Shown: positions 35,395 through 45,410, numbered from the stretch's first letter. The stretch is DNA of 64,000 bases from UBA9659 sp965208605 (GCA_965208605.1 OZ242345.1:2733284-2797283), one strand, 5' to 3'. A program made the numbers and translations. The notes: a model not told the origin generated them from the sequence alone.

Positions 35395-36681
35395 ATGAGA
35401 GAAGACTGGCGGCTTGCGGTTGCCCTGCGGTTGCTTTTTTCGGCCCGAGTTTCAATCAGAAATAGTCGGTTGATTTCTTTTACCGGGCTGATTTCTATTG
35501 GTGGTCTGGTGCTTGCGGTTGCGGTGCTGGTTACGGTGCTGTCGGTGATAAATGGCTTTGAGCGTGAACTTCGGGAACGAGTCTTGAACGTCCTGCCCCA
35601 GGGGACGCTGTACATACAACAAGACATACCACAAGACGCTGCTCGTTTGTCAGGAGACAGCAGCGCCGACTGGCGCGGGCTGGTAGCCGAGTTTCTGACA
35701 CATCCTGAGGTGACCGGGGCGGCCCCGCTGGTGGAAGGCAAGGGGCTGATTGTGCATGCGGGAGAGCTGGTAGGGGTTAATTTCCGGGGGCTGGTGCCTG
35801 AATACGAACAGACTGTGTCCATCCTGCATCAATTTTTTGTCTCTGGCTCAATGCAAGCCCTGGCGAACCATCCCTTTGGCGTCGTCATGGGTGAAGAACT
35901 TGCCCATAGGTTGGGGGTGGAACTGGGCAATAAAATCACCCTCGTGCTGCCGCAAGTGAACTACACCCTGGCGGGCCCTTCTTTCACCACCAAAAGTCTG
36001 CATCTGGTGGGCGTGTTTCGAGTGGGTGCGGATCTTGATAAGCATCAAATTTTTGTCCAGCTGCCGGCCGCCATGCGCTTGAAACGACAAACAGACATAG
36101 ATGGCATAGTGATCCAGTCTACTGATCTGTTTAATGTGCATAGCATCATGCAAGAGTTGGTAGTGGCTTCTTCCCACAAGTATCTTTATCCGGTGAGTTG
36201 GATGCGCCACTACGGTAATCTTTATGAGGCAATACAGACGCAAAAATCAACCTTGTTTTTGCTGTTGATCATCCTGGTAGCGGTGGCGGCCTTTAATCTT
36301 GTTTCCAATTTGATGCTGACTCTGGATGATAACCGGGCAAACATTGCCATCCTCAGGACCCTGGGAGCAGCACCGGCTGAGATCCAGTTGATCTTTCTTC
36401 TGCATGGTCTGGCGGTGGGTCTGATTGGGGTGCTATTGGGGGTGCTGATAGGGCTGCTCTTGAGCCTGTCGCTGGGCTACATCTATACCTATCTCAGCGA
36501 GTTATTTTCTCTCAATTTGATGAGTGAGTATTTTATTCGATACCTACCGACTGACATCATCTGGGGGGACATCCTCTACATCTCCGGCTTGTCTTTGATG
36601 ATTTGCCTGATAGCCACTATCTATCCCGCGGCAAAGGCGGCAGCGGTTGCCCCGGTAAAGGCCTTGCAACATGCAATCTGA
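35395..36681 (+). CDS. lolC: Lipoprotein-releasing ABC transporter permease LolC
   Basis: 428 residues with four membrane segments: one near residues 28-50 (ISFTGLISIGGLVLAVAVLV) and three after 285, around a large periplasmic MacB-like domain. VLSVINGFERELRERVL and NRANIAILRTLGAAP are shared by LolC/E and FtsX-type permeases. With LolD and LolE it extracts lipoproteins from the inner membrane for transfer to LolA. It overlaps lolD by 11 bp. Naming C versus E follows gene order. Confidence 0.92.
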   Translation: MREDWRLAVALRLLFSARVSIRNSRLISFTGLISIGGLVLAVAVLVTVLSVINGFERELRERVLNVLPQGTLYIQQDIPQDAARLSGDSSADWRGLVAEFLTHPEVTGAAPLVEGKGLIVHAGELVGVNFRGLVPEYEQTVSILHQFFVSGSMQALANHPFGVVMGEELAHRLGVELGNKITLVLPQVNYTLAGPSFTTKSLHLVGVFRVGADLDKHQIFVQLPAAMRLKRQTDIDGIVIQSTDLFNVHSIMQELVVASSHKYLYPVSWMRHYGNLYEAIQTQKSTLFLLLIILVAVAAFNLVSNLMLTLDDNRANIAILRTLGAAPAEIQLIFLLHGLAVGLIGVLLGVLIGLLLSLSLGYIYTYLSELFSLNLMSEYFIRYLPTDIIWGDILYISGLSLMICLIATIYPAAKAAAVAPVKALQHAI

Positions 36682-37369
36682 AAGCCCACTCGAACTGATA
36701 CTGGAAGCCCGGGGGTTGAGCAAAAGGTACTTCCAGGGGGACCAGCCCTTGCGGGTCTTGGAAGACCTGGAGCTGAGCCTGTACCGGGGGGAAATGCTCG
36801 CCATCCTCGGCGTGTCCGGGAGCGGCAAAAGCACGCTCTTGCATCTCTTGGCAGCCCTGGATAAGCCGGACGCTGGCTCGGTAACGCTTGCCGGTTATCC
36901 CATGCATACCTTGAGCCAGCGAGAGGTAGGGCGGGTGCGTAATCAACATCTGGGTTTCGTCTATCAGCAGCATCATTTGTTGCCCGAATTTACCGCCCTG
37001 GAAAATGTCGCCCTGCCACTCAGAATTGGCGGCCTGGCAAGGTCTCAAGCCCTGGTGGCCGCGGCAAGTATGCTGGAGCGGGTGCAGCTCGGCGCACGTA
37101 GCTCGCATCTGCCGGGTGAGCTGTCTGGCGGCGAGCGGCAGAGAGTTGCCATCGCCAGAGCCCTGGTTACCCAGCCGACATGTGTGTTGGCTGATGAGCC
37201 GACTGGGAATCTGGATGAAGAGACGGCAGCAGGGATACAAGCATTGATGCTTGAACTCTCGGCTGAACTTGCCCTGGCATTTATCATCGCCACGCACAAT
37301 ACCCAGCTGGCCGCTCAGTGGGATACCCGGTACCGACTTCATAATGGCAAGTTGGAAGCCCTGCCATGA
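36671..37369 (+). CDS. lolD: Lipoprotein-releasing ABC transporter ATPase LolD
   Basis: 232 residues. Walker A GVSGSGKST (about 48-56), Q-loop region FVYQQHHLLPEF, signature LSGGERQRVAIARAL (about 153) and Walker B CVLADEPTGNLDEET are intact. YQQHHLLPEFTALENV is the pattern of the LolD/MacB subfamily. Overlaps at both ends (11 bp with lolC, 4 bp with lolE) indicate coupled translation. Confidence 0.95.
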   Translation: MQSESPLELILEARGLSKRYFQGDQPLRVLEDLELSLYRGEMLAILGVSGSGKSTLLHLLAALDKPDAGSVTLAGYPMHTLSQREVGRVRNQHLGFVYQQHHLLPEFTALENVALPLRIGGLARSQALVAAASMLERVQLGARSSHLPGELSGGERQRVAIARALVTQPTCVLADEPTGNLDEETAAGIQALMLELSAELALAFIIATHNTQLAAQWDTRYRLHNGKLEALP

Positions 37370-38637
37370 GCGCTGAGGTAGTGGCTGTTATCGGCTGGCG
37401 CTATGCCCGTGCCCACACGCGCACCCGCAGAGGATATCTTTCTTTTATTTCCACCGTATCCTTGCTGGGTCTGGTGCTGGGAGTAGTGGCACTCACCGTG
37501 GTGGTCGCGGTGATGAACGGCTTTGACCGGGAACTCAAACGACGCATACTCGATGTGCTACCGCATCTGGTGCTCAGTGTTGATACGGCGGCAGGTACCG
37601 AAGCGAGTACAGAAGCGAATACCGCAGCAGGTACGGAAGAGATGCCCCCGGAGTGGTTAAGGTCCCTGGCACAGCACCCTGAGGTGGAGGCGGTAGCACC
37701 CTTCATGCAACAAAGCGGCCTGCTGATGCGGGCCGGTCGGAGTCATCTGGTCACCATCTATGGCATTGTCCCGGCGCGCGAGGCTGAGCTGTCCATCCTG
37801 CCGACTGTGATGCTCCCCGCCGCCCTGCAGGCACTCAATGAGCCTGAACATAATCTGGTGTTGGGAGCACCTATAGCCCGTTACCTGGGCCTTGAGGTGG
37901 GGGATGAGCTCTCTTTGATACTACCGACCCTGTCTGCCCAGGGCAGGACACTCAAACCCACCCTGGGGAGGGTGCGGGTAGCGGGTAGTTTTGCGGCTGG
38001 GTCCGAACTTGATTCAAGTTTGGTGCTGATGAAACTTGAGCATCTCCAACAACTCGCTGGGCAAAAGCAGCAATATAGAGTGCGCCTGCGAGATATTTAT
38101 GCGGCACCCTTAATCGCCAAGGCCCTGGCAGATAGCGGGGAAGTTACTGTGAGCGACTGGACGGCTACTCAAGGCGACTTCTTCCAGACCGTCAAGATGG
38201 AGAAGATCATGATGTTTGTGTTGTTGTCATTCGTCATCGCGGTGGCTTCTTTTGGGATCGTCTCCGGTCTGAGCATGCTGGTGAATACCAAGCAAAAGGA
38301 AATTGCCGTGTTACGCACCATGGGCTTGTCAAGCTTCGGCATCATGGCAGTGTTTGTGGTCCAGGCCATGACCATCGCCGTGCCCGGTATTATCCTGGGC
38401 CTGCTCCTGGGCATACCGCTTGCTCTGTATATCCCGGAAGTGATGACCATCATTGAATCTATGGGAGGGGGCAGCATGGTCAAGGGCACCTATTTTGAGC
38501 AGATTCCAACGGAGCTACGGCTGGCGGACCAGGGCGTCATTCTCTTAGTGACTCTATTGATCAGCCTGGGAGCTGCGCTCTATCCTGCATATCGCGCCGC
38601 GCGGCTGAGCCCGGTGGAGGGTCTGCGTTATGAATAA
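37366..38637 (+). CDS. lolE: Lipoprotein-releasing ABC transporter permease LolE
   Basis: 423 residues with the same layout as LolC: a helix at about 25-48 (ISTVSLLGLVLGVVALTVVV), a periplasmic domain and three C-terminal helices, with KEIAVLRTMGLSS as the coupling motif. Just after the first helix, a linker of GTEAS/TEANT/AAGTE units (about residues 76-93) is coded by near-tandem DNA repeats and is not typical of the family. It ends ARLSPVEGLRYE, a standard end. It completes the lolCDE operon. Confidence 0.93.
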   Translation: MSAEVVAVIGWRYARAHTRTRRGYLSFISTVSLLGLVLGVVALTVVVAVMNGFDRELKRRILDVLPHLVLSVDTAAGTEASTEANTAAGTEEMPPEWLRSLAQHPEVEAVAPFMQQSGLLMRAGRSHLVTIYGIVPAREAELSILPTVMLPAALQALNEPEHNLVLGAPIARYLGLEVGDELSLILPTLSAQGRTLKPTLGRVRVAGSFAAGSELDSSLVLMKLEHLQQLAGQKQQYRVRLRDIYAAPLIAKALADSGEVTVSDWTATQGDFFQTVKMEKIMMFVLLSFVIAVASFGIVSGLSMLVNTKQKEIAVLRTMGLSSFGIMAVFVVQAMTIAVPGIILGLLLGIPLALYIPEVMTIIESMGGGSMVKGTYFEQIPTELRLADQGVILLVTLLISLGAALYPAYRAARLSPVEGLRYE

Positions 38638-38640
38638 CGA

Positions 38641-39150
38641 TTAGTGGTGTCTCTCGCTCCATAGATACCAGAGGTGCACCATCAGGAAGCCGCTGAGTCC
38701 GAGGGTAAAACCGGCAACAAGACTGCCGAGGAGCAGTGGTTGCCAGATGTGGCCTGCTTGTGCCAGCAACCATTCAAAGATCAGCACAATATCCGCTGAT
38801 AAAAAAATCTGCCAGCTGCCGGTATCAAACTGGGGGGCAATACCGAGGAGCAGCGCGCCCAACCGGTAACAAAAGTACATGATGGCCGGCATGGTGAGCG
38901 GGTTGCTTATCCAGACAATGACCAGGGCCACGGGGATATTACATCTTATCCAGGCACAGATGATGATGCAGGGAAGCATCTGTAAGGGTATGGGCAAAAA
39001 GGCGCAGACACTCCCGGTTAAGATCCCGTAGGACAGTGAATGTCGGCTGAAATGCCATAGTTCTTGATTAGATATGGTATTACCGAGGAACCGGAACGTC
39101 TTCGTTTGCCCCAGGCTTTCCTTGGTAGGCAGATATTTTTTGAAATCCAT
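38641..39150 (-). CDS. DUF2062 family inner-membrane protein
   Basis: Translated from the ATG at 39150 it has 169 residues (MDFKKYLPTKESLG...), the usual N terminus of DUF2062 proteins; an upstream start at 39231 would add 27 doubtful residues. FLGNTISNQELWHFSRHSLSYG and FLPIPLQMLPCIIICAWIRC, then NPLTMPAIMYFCYRLG, match the family. Two or three membrane helices. The function is unknown. It converges on lolE with a 3-bp gap. Confidence 0.82.
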   Translation of the reverse strand: MDFKKYLPTKESLGQTKTFRFLGNTISNQELWHFSRHSLSYGILTGSVCAFLPIPLQMLPCIIICAWIRCNIPVALVIVWISNPLTMPAIMYFCYRLGALLLGIAPQFDTGSWQIFLSADIVLIFEWLLAQAGHIWQPLLLGSLVAGFTLGLSGFLMVHLWYLWSERHH

Positions 39151-39271
39151 AGGTTGGGCTACTCGTCTCAGGCTTCTTGTTCTTGAGCTTAGGGTCAAGC
39201 TTAGGGCTACTATTCTTTGAAGGGCTAGCATTGCTGAACCGTGTCATTGCGCGTCCATTATGCCCCTTCAT

Positions 39272-39560
39272 TGATGAAGTTGCACTTAAGAGTTGAATCC
39301 AAGTCCAAGATGTCCCAAAGGTGGTTGACTGTGTTCCTCTGGATTCCCGTCACCCTGGTCATCACAGCCGATGGCTGTAATGACCAGGGTGACGAGAATG
39401 ACGGGGTCTGGGGAAATCCAGAGCTTGTGCTCTTGTGCTCTTGCCGTCATCCTCGCCCCTGCGCCGGCGCCCTTTCGCTCCCGCGGGCGGCTTACGGCGC
39501 CCCGCGCCGTCATTCTCGAGCTTGCTCGGGAATCCAGAGGACGAGCGGTACAGTCTGTCG
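39272..39560. repeat. REP-like repeat cluster between DUF2062 and comEC
   Basis: The stretch 39151-39692 holds no gene. A hairpin at 39348-39394 has a 15-bp stem (CGTCACCCTGGTCAT), one mismatch, then ACAGCC/GGCTGT with loop GAT. A second element at 39508-39535 (CGTCATTCTCGAGCTTGCTC) mirrors the one at 35120-35145. GTTGCACTTAAG at 39280 is a boundary shared with 35320. Confidence 0.82.
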
Positions 39561-39692
39561 CATGCCTGGGTCAAGAACGGAGACAAGGCACAAGCCCAGT
39601 AGCAAATAGCTCAAGCCATTCAGCGCAAATGCTCACAACCCAGGCAGGGCATGACGCTAGGGGTAGCCGCCCGCATAGACTAGCCTCAAGCC

Positions 39693-42005
39693 ATGATTCC
39701 CGGTGTTATAGCCTATGCGCTTGCAAGCTGGTGTGTAGCGCATTTGCCTTTTCTTCCAGACTTGCCCGGCGTATATATATTGTTACCGATTGCTGTATTC
39801 GGGGTGCTGCATCGCCGTTGTCTTGTCTTGTGCATGTTCTGCCTGGGCGGCCTGTCTGCCTACCTATACACCACGGCATTGACGGCGAGAGTATTACCGC
39901 CGCATCTGGAGGCCCAGGATCTTCAGGTGCAGGGCATGGTCACTGAGTTACCTCGGGTGCAAGACAATATTACCCGGTTCCGTTTTCGCTTGAAGACGTC
40001 CGGGGAGGGAGCACCTCGGGGTGATGTGTTGTTATCCTGGTATCACCCCGAAGTGGAGCTTATTCCCGGGCAGATATGGCAACTGACGGTACGGCTCAAC
40101 CGGCCGACGGGCAGTGTGAACTTTTCCCTATTTGATTACGAAGCCTGGCTCTTTACCCAAAGAATCAGCGCTCGGGGCTATGTCCGCACCAGTCAACCCC
40201 AGCAACTGCTGGGGCAGGCCGGCTTCTCAATACACAAGTTGCGCTACCGAATACGGGAAACCAGCCGAAAGTATATCCAGACTCATGCACATCTGGGGCT
40301 GTTCAATGCGCTTGCCATTGGCGACACCAGTGATATGTCGGCGGACGACTGGTCGCTTCTGGAAAAGACCGGCACGACTCATCTGTTGGTGATTTCCGGG
40401 TTACATATAGGGCTTATTGCCATGCTTGCTTATGGCCTCTTGCGGCGACTGGTGCCTGGTTTTTACACCCCCATCAGCTTGACGATTTTGGTCGCTGCCA
40501 GCTATGGCGTCTTGGCCGGTTGGGGGCTCCCCGTGCAGCGGGCATTCATCATGCTCAGCATAGTCTTATTGGCTTTCTGCTGTGCTCGCAAGGTGGCCCC
40601 GGGGTATCAGTTTTTCATGGCACTGTTGTTTGTATTGCTAGCGGATCCACTGGCAACCCTCAGTAATGGCTTTTGGTTGTCCTTTGGCGCGGTGTTTTTT
40701 CTCATCCTGGGGCTGGGTGGGCGGCGTCAAGTTGCCGGGCAAGGGCTATCAGTAGCCGCCACCACTCAAAGCCTATCGGGCAGAGCCATGCAGCAGCTGC
40801 GCGCCGGCACCGCGAGCATCATTGCCTTCATCATCACCGCCTGCCGCGCCCAGTGGGTCGTCTATGTTGGCATGGCCTCTCTCCTGGCGATCTTGTTACA
40901 CCAGATGCCGGTCCTGTCCTTCCTGGTCAACCTTCTGGCTATTCCTTGGGTGGGGCTGGTGCTGGTGCCGAGTATTTTGCTCTCGCTGTGCATGCTGTTC
41001 ATCTATGCCCCCCTCGGTGAGGTGTTGCTTGGCCTGCCCCTCGCGGCGCTGGAATTGCTGACCAACCTGCTCAGCTACTTTGCGCAACTGGAGACGGTGT
41101 ATTATTTTAATGCGCTTTCCTTGCCCTTTGCGGTGCTTGCTTGCCTGGGTAGTTTGTTGTTGCTACTCCCGCGAGGGTTGATACCTCGGTGGTTGGGGGT
41201 CATCACGTTGTTCATCCTGACGCCCGACCGGGGGCAACTCCAGGAGGGTGAACTTGCCTTGACTTTTCTTGATGTGGGCCAGGGCTTAGGGGTGCTTGCA
41301 GAAACGAAAACCTCGGTGCTGGTGTATGACACGGGAGCTTCCTTTGGGACGCGTTTTAGCAATGCCCGGCAGGTAGTGCTACCGACCCTGCGGCTGTCTG
41401 GTCGTAAACGCATCAATCATTTTATTTTGAGTCATCCAGACAATGATCATGCGGGCGGCATGGAAGATGTGCTGTCTGGCATAGCCGTTGAGCGCATCAT
41501 GTTGAATGAGCAGACTGAGGCATCGGCGCCGCTTGTTGATGCCCTGCCTTGTCAGGCCGAGTGGCAGACTGATGCCGTCCGCTTCAAGGTGTTCACGGCG
41601 GGCAATGCGATGACTTCCAGCAATGATTTCTCTTGTTTAGTGCTGATCGAAGCCGCCGGACATAGAGTGCTTTTGACGGGGGATATTGAAACTCGTGCCG
41701 AACTCGCGCTCCTTGAGTTACCACTTGCCCCGATTAGTGTCATGTCATCGCCGCACCATGGCAGTGATACTTCTTCATCACCGGCCTTTCTTAATCATGT
41801 CCAACCCGAGACGGTGGTCATTTCAACGGGCTATCACAATCGGTTTGCACATCCCTCTGAGCGGGTGTTGGAACGCTATCGGCACCGCCAGGTCAACGTT
41901 TATGACACTGCGGAAGATGGCGCGGTGAGATTCTTGTTCACTAAGCAGGGGCTAGAGGTAGAATCTGCCCGGGCCGCTCGCCCGGCTATTTGGCGCCGCA
42001 AGTAA
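39693..42005 (+). CDS. comEC: ComEC/Rec2 DNA-uptake channel protein
   Basis: 770 residues, the length of proteobacterial ComEC. An N-terminal soluble domain (DUF4131-like, about 50-165) is followed by the competence domain with many helices, including THLLVISGLHIGLIAMLAYG and WGLPVQRAFIML. From about residue 521 a metallo-beta-lactamase domain carries LDVGQGLGVL and SHPDNDHAGGMEDV, then MSSPHHGSDTSSS. It forms the inner-membrane pore for single-stranded DNA in transformation. No other competence gene is in the window. Confidence 0.93.
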   Translation: MIPGVIAYALASWCVAHLPFLPDLPGVYILLPIAVFGVLHRRCLVLCMFCLGGLSAYLYTTALTARVLPPHLEAQDLQVQGMVTELPRVQDNITRFRFRLKTSGEGAPRGDVLLSWYHPEVELIPGQIWQLTVRLNRPTGSVNFSLFDYEAWLFTQRISARGYVRTSQPQQLLGQAGFSIHKLRYRIRETSRKYIQTHAHLGLFNALAIGDTSDMSADDWSLLEKTGTTHLLVISGLHIGLIAMLAYGLLRRLVPGFYTPISLTILVAASYGVLAGWGLPVQRAFIMLSIVLLAFCCARKVAPGYQFFMALLFVLLADPLATLSNGFWLSFGAVFFLILGLGGRRQVAGQGLSVAATTQSLSGRAMQQLRAGTASIIAFIITACRAQWVVYVGMASLLAILLHQMPVLSFLVNLLAIPWVGLVLVPSILLSLCMLFIYAPLGEVLLGLPLAALELLTNLLSYFAQLETVYYFNALSLPFAVLACLGSLLLLLPRGLIPRWLGVITLFILTPDRGQLQEGELALTFLDVGQGLGVLAETKTSVLVYDTGASFGTRFSNARQVVLPTLRLSGRKRINHFILSHPDNDHAGGMEDVLSGIAVERIMLNEQTEASAPLVDALPCQAEWQTDAVRFKVFTAGNAMTSSNDFSCLVLIEAAGHRVLLTGDIETRAELALLELPLAPISVMSSPHHGSDTSSSPAFLNHVQPETVVISTGYHNRFAHPSERVLERYRHRQVNVYDTAEDGAVRFLFTKQGLEVESARAARPAIWRRK

Positions 42006-42135
42006 TTGCTCCCGCCGTCATTCGCGTCACCCCCGCCTTCGGCGGGTACGACTGGCTTCGGCAAGATAAAGAGGCTAAATTATTCTGTGGTTCTTGAGCG
42101 ACTATTGTTACTGTGACTATTGTTACTGAGACTAT
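42006..42135. repeat. REP-like fragment and 15-bp duplication before lemA
   Basis: CCGTCATTCGCGTCACCCCC with CCCGCCTTCGGCGGG at 42012-42050 is a member of the dispersed family. At 42100-42129 the 15-bp unit GACTATTGTTACTGT is repeated with one change and a partial third copy. Confidence 0.75.
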
Positions 42136-42155
42136 TAATTAAAAGAGGTGATAAC

Positions 42156-42743
42156 ATGGAAATGCTACTGGTTATAGCCGCCATCCTTGTACTGCTCGCT
42201 TTTTATCTGGTCAGAATCTTCAATCAGCTGGTATCTCTGAAAAATCGCTATAAAAATGCTTTTGCGCAAATTGAGGTGCAACTAAAACGTCGGTATGACC
42301 TGATTCCCAACCTGGTGGAAACTGCCAAAGCCTATCTCAAGCATGAACGGAGCACCCTTGAATCTGTCATTGCTGCTCGTAATCTTGCCTCAGATAGTCT
42401 GGCACAGGCGGCCGCTGATCCCAGTAATGGGGAAGCCATGAAGTCCTTAGTCGCTAGCGAGGGTGCCCTGGCAGGTGCCATGGGTAAACTGAATGTGGTG
42501 ATGGAAGCCTATCCCGATTTGAAAGCCAACCAAAACATGATGCAACTCAGCGAAGAGTTAATCAGTACGGAAAACAAAGTAGGTTTTGCCAGACAAGCGT
42601 TTAATGATCAGGTCATGGGCTATAACACCTATAAGCAAAGCTTCCCGCAGGTCATCCTGGCGGCGACTTTAGGCCACGTTCAGGATGCGACTCTGCTTGA
42701 GTTTGATGATGCTATTCAAGCGGCGCCGACCGTCGCTTTTTGA
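42156..42743 (+). CDS. lemA: LemA family protein
   Basis: 195 residues from the ATG at 42156, chosen because AAAGAGGTGATAAC precedes it and it gives the family N terminus (one membrane helix, about residues 3-22). RIFNQLVSLKNRYKNAFAQ, QLKRRYDLIPNLVETAKAY and YNTYKQSFPQVILA are typical of LemA, a membrane-anchored helical-bundle protein of unclear function. It is followed after 3 bp by an M48 protease, a common pairing. Confidence 0.93.
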   Translation: MEMLLVIAAILVLLAFYLVRIFNQLVSLKNRYKNAFAQIEVQLKRRYDLIPNLVETAKAYLKHERSTLESVIAARNLASDSLAQAAADPSNGEAMKSLVASEGALAGAMGKLNVVMEAYPDLKANQNMMQLSEELISTENKVGFARQAFNDQVMGYNTYKQSFPQVILAATLGHVQDATLLEFDDAIQAAPTVAF

Positions 42744-42746
42744 GCA

Positions 42747-44777
42747 ATGAATTTTTTTGAAGCCCAGGACCGAGCGCGGCGTAATACCAAGCGTTTGGTG
42801 CTGTTTTTCCTCCTCGCGGTATGCAGCCTGATTGTCTTGATCAACCTGCTGGTGATGCTGGTGTTTGGCGTCTTGGAAACTAACCAGGGGCCGATCACCC
42901 TAGAGCGCATCGTCATTCAGTTTGATTGGCATATCTTTGCGGCGACCTCGGGCCTGGTGCTCTTCGTCATTATCGGTGGCAGTGCCTATAAAACCCTTGC
43001 CCTTTCTGGGGGCGGGGTGGCGGTGGCTGAAGCTATGGGGGGACGATTAATTCCCCAGACGACGACCGACCTGTATGAACGCAAGACATTAAATGTGGTA
43101 GAAGAAATGGCAATCGCCTCGGGCATGCCCGTGCCGCCGGTCTATCTGCTGGATGATGAACCGGGGATCAATGCCTTTGCCGCGGGGTTTAGACTCGGTG
43201 ATGCCGTCATTGGAGTCACCCGAGGCACCATTACCTATCTGAGCCGCGAAGAGTTGCAAGGTGTCATTGCGCACGAATTTAGCCACATTCTGCATGGGGA
43301 TATGCGTCTGAATATCCGTCTTATGGGTATCTTGCACGGCATCCTGCTCATCGGCTTGATAGGTTATGTCATCCTGCGCTCGGCGCGTGGCGGTGGGAGT
43401 AAAAATGCCGCGCCTATGATAGGGCTAGGTATTGGCTTGCTGGTGATCGGTTTTGCTGGCTCATTTTTCGGTGATTTGATTAAGGCTTCGGTGAGCCGGC
43501 AGCGCGAATTCCTAGCCGACGCCTCGGCGGTGCAATTCACAAGAAGCAATCTTGGCATTGCTACCGCGCTCAAAAAGATTGGCGGCTACGTTCCCGGGTC
43601 AGCCCTGAATAGCCCGGAAGCCCCTAGCCTGAGCCATGCTTTTTTTAGTGCCGGGGTGACTTCATTTATGCAATCCATCTTTGCCACCCATCCGCCTTTG
43701 GCGCGGCGTATCAAAGCCCTGGACCCGTCATGGGATGGCGTCTTTGCTCCCGTTACTCAGGCAGTCACCGAGAGCGACGAGCCAGCCTCCTCAATACCCT
43801 CCTCAGCAGCAGCCTCAGTAGCAGCCTCAGTAGCAACAGCCGAAGCCGAAGCATCAACAGCCGCGAGGCAAAGCACCCTTGCCGGAGCACTGATTGCCAG
43901 TCAAGTACCGGGTCAAGTACCAGGTCAAGTACTAGAACGCGCGGGGACATCCAGCCAGGAACAATTGGCTTATGCCAAGTCATTGCTCAGTGAAATCCCG
44001 AGGCCTATCCGAGATGCGGTGCATGCGCCCTACGGTGCCCGGGCGGTGGTCTATGGTCTGCTCATTGACCGACACACTGCCGTGCAAGACAAACAACTCG
44101 ATCGGCTAGCAGCATTTGGCGACTTTGGCATTGAGCAGGAGGTGCGCAAATTACTGGGCGCTATACAGCTGCTTGACATCAAATATCGCTTACCCCTGAT
44201 TGATATGGCACTGCCCGCCTTGGGGCAGCTGTCCGGGTCCCAGTATCAAGTATTCAAAAAAAATCTTCTGTTCCTCATCCAGGCCGATGAACACACGAGC
44301 CTGTTTGAGTGGTCATTGCAGCAGATCGTCTTGCGGCATCTGGAAGCCAGGTTTGGGCAACCCGGGAAGCGGCGGACGCGTTCCGGGTCTTTGAAAACCG
44401 TGACCCAAGAAATAGAAATGCTACTGAGCGCACTGATCTATCACTGTGTCTCGGATAAGGCCGAGGTCAATGCGGTCTTGGTGTGCGCTGAGCAACATTT
44501 GAAGATGACGCCCCTGAAGCTCTTGCCTGAACAAGCGGTGCGCTTCGAAAGCCTGGAAGCAGCTGTTGAGCGGTTAGCATTATTGCCGCCACTCCATAAA
44601 CAAAAAGTGTTGCATGCTGGCTTGGCGGTCATTACCCATAATGCAGACTATTCACCTGGCGAGATGGAGTTCATCCGCGCGATTGCTGCTATGTTGGATT
44701 GCCCGCTCCCACCGGGCAGTGTCATGGTTTATGAAGAGCATGTTGATGCAACGCATGCTGCTGCAGAGAAGGTCTGA
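42747..44777 (+). CDS. M48 (HtpX-like) membrane metalloprotease with C-terminal extension
   Basis: 676 residues, more than twice the length of HtpX. Two N-terminal helices (about 17-42 and 55-75) precede the protease domain with VIAHEFSHILHGD (zinc HExxH, about 174-178) and REFLADASAVQF (third ligand). Two further helices lie between them. After about residue 330 an Ala/Ser-rich linker (SSAAASVAASVATAEAEAS, then repeated PGQV) joins a helical C-terminal domain of unknown role. Its partner lemA is directly upstream. Probably involved in membrane protein quality control. Confidence 0.88.
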   Translation: MNFFEAQDRARRNTKRLVLFFLLAVCSLIVLINLLVMLVFGVLETNQGPITLERIVIQFDWHIFAATSGLVLFVIIGGSAYKTLALSGGGVAVAEAMGGRLIPQTTTDLYERKTLNVVEEMAIASGMPVPPVYLLDDEPGINAFAAGFRLGDAVIGVTRGTITYLSREELQGVIAHEFSHILHGDMRLNIRLMGILHGILLIGLIGYVILRSARGGGSKNAAPMIGLGIGLLVIGFAGSFFGDLIKASVSRQREFLADASAVQFTRSNLGIATALKKIGGYVPGSALNSPEAPSLSHAFFSAGVTSFMQSIFATHPPLARRIKALDPSWDGVFAPVTQAVTESDEPASSIPSSAAASVAASVATAEAEASTAARQSTLAGALIASQVPGQVPGQVLERAGTSSQEQLAYAKSLLSEIPRPIRDAVHAPYGARAVVYGLLIDRHTAVQDKQLDRLAAFGDFGIEQEVRKLLGAIQLLDIKYRLPLIDMALPALGQLSGSQYQVFKKNLLFLIQADEHTSLFEWSLQQIVLRHLEARFGQPGKRRTRSGSLKTVTQEIEMLLSALIYHCVSDKAEVNAVLVCAEQHLKMTPLKLLPEQAVRFESLEAAVERLALLPPLHKQKVLHAGLAVITHNADYSPGEMEFIRAIAAMLDCPLPPGSVMVYEEHVDATHAAAEKV

Positions 44778-44786
44778 CTGACTTAG

Positions 44787-44842
44787 TTTAGAAGCAGAAG
44801 TTTAGAAGCAGAAGCTTAGAAGCAGAAGCTTAGAAGCAGAAG
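44787..44842. repeat. Four 14-bp units overlapping the dgkA stop codon
   Basis: TTTAGAAGCAGAAG (twice) and CTTAGAAGCAGAAG (twice) run in a row. On the minus strand each unit contains CTTCTAA, and one of these provides the dgkA TAA. Copy-number change would therefore move or repeat the gene's end. Confidence 0.93.
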
Positions 44843-45216
44843 CTGAGCAGCAGATATCCCCACACCATCCCGAGGAGCAGGAGCGTCATGCATACTGCCG
44901 CCGACCCATAGTCCTTGGCCTTACCAGACATGGGGTGTTGCTCAACACCCATCCGGTCAACCACTGCTTCTATGGCGGAGTTCATCAGTTCCATTGCCAA
45001 CAACAGAAAAGAGGCGCAGCAGAGCAGCAGCAATTCACCCAGGGTATCCGCAAACCAAGCACCGCTAGGGACTAGTAGGGCGATAAGCAGTAATTCCTGA
45101 CGAAAAGCAGATTCCTCCTGGTAAGCCCTCTTAAGCCCCTGGTAGGAAAAGCGCATTGCATTCAACAGGTGTGGCAGGCCGGTATTGGTGGTCTTGTTGA
45201 AGGGTTGCTCTGGCAT
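44830..45216 (-). CDS. dgkA: Diacylglycerol kinase
   Basis: 128 residues with three membrane helices. RFSYQGLKRAYQEESAFRQE and MELMNSAIEAVVDRMG are the DgkA signatures; the Glu and Asn-Ser-Ala-Ile-Glu helix forms the active site. This small integral membrane enzyme recycles diacylglycerol to phosphatidic acid. The last codons and stop lie in a 14-bp tandem repeat. Confidence 0.94.
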   Translation of the reverse strand: MPEQPFNKTTNTGLPHLLNAMRFSYQGLKRAYQEESAFRQELLLIALLVPSGAWFADTLGELLLLCCASFLLLAMELMNSAIEAVVDRMGVEQHPMSGKAKDYGSAAVCMTLLLLGMVWGYLLLSFCF

Positions 45217-45339
45217 CTAGTGTGCACTCTATTTTCCCGCATCTGCACCCTGCCACAGGGCGATATTGGACGCAAGATGGGTGGCTTTGAATAGTCGGTT
45301 TTGACTGATCGGTTTTGAACAGCCCGCTTGAATACTGCC

Positions 45340-45366
45340 CTTGAATACTTGCCGATTGCCCCAAAA
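45340..45366 (+). promoter_or_regulatory. Sigma-32-like heat-shock promoter of clpB
   Basis: CTTGAAT (45340-45346) and CCCCAAAA (45359-45366) match the sigma-32 -35 (CTTGAAA) and -10 (CCCCATnT) with about 13 bp between CTTGAA and CCCC. Transcription would start about 35 bp before the clpB ATG. clpB is a classic heat-shock gene, which supports the call. Confidence 0.65.
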
Positions 45367-45410
45367 TTTTATAAGCATTTTATAAAAGGCGATTTATAAC
45401 GGTATCTATG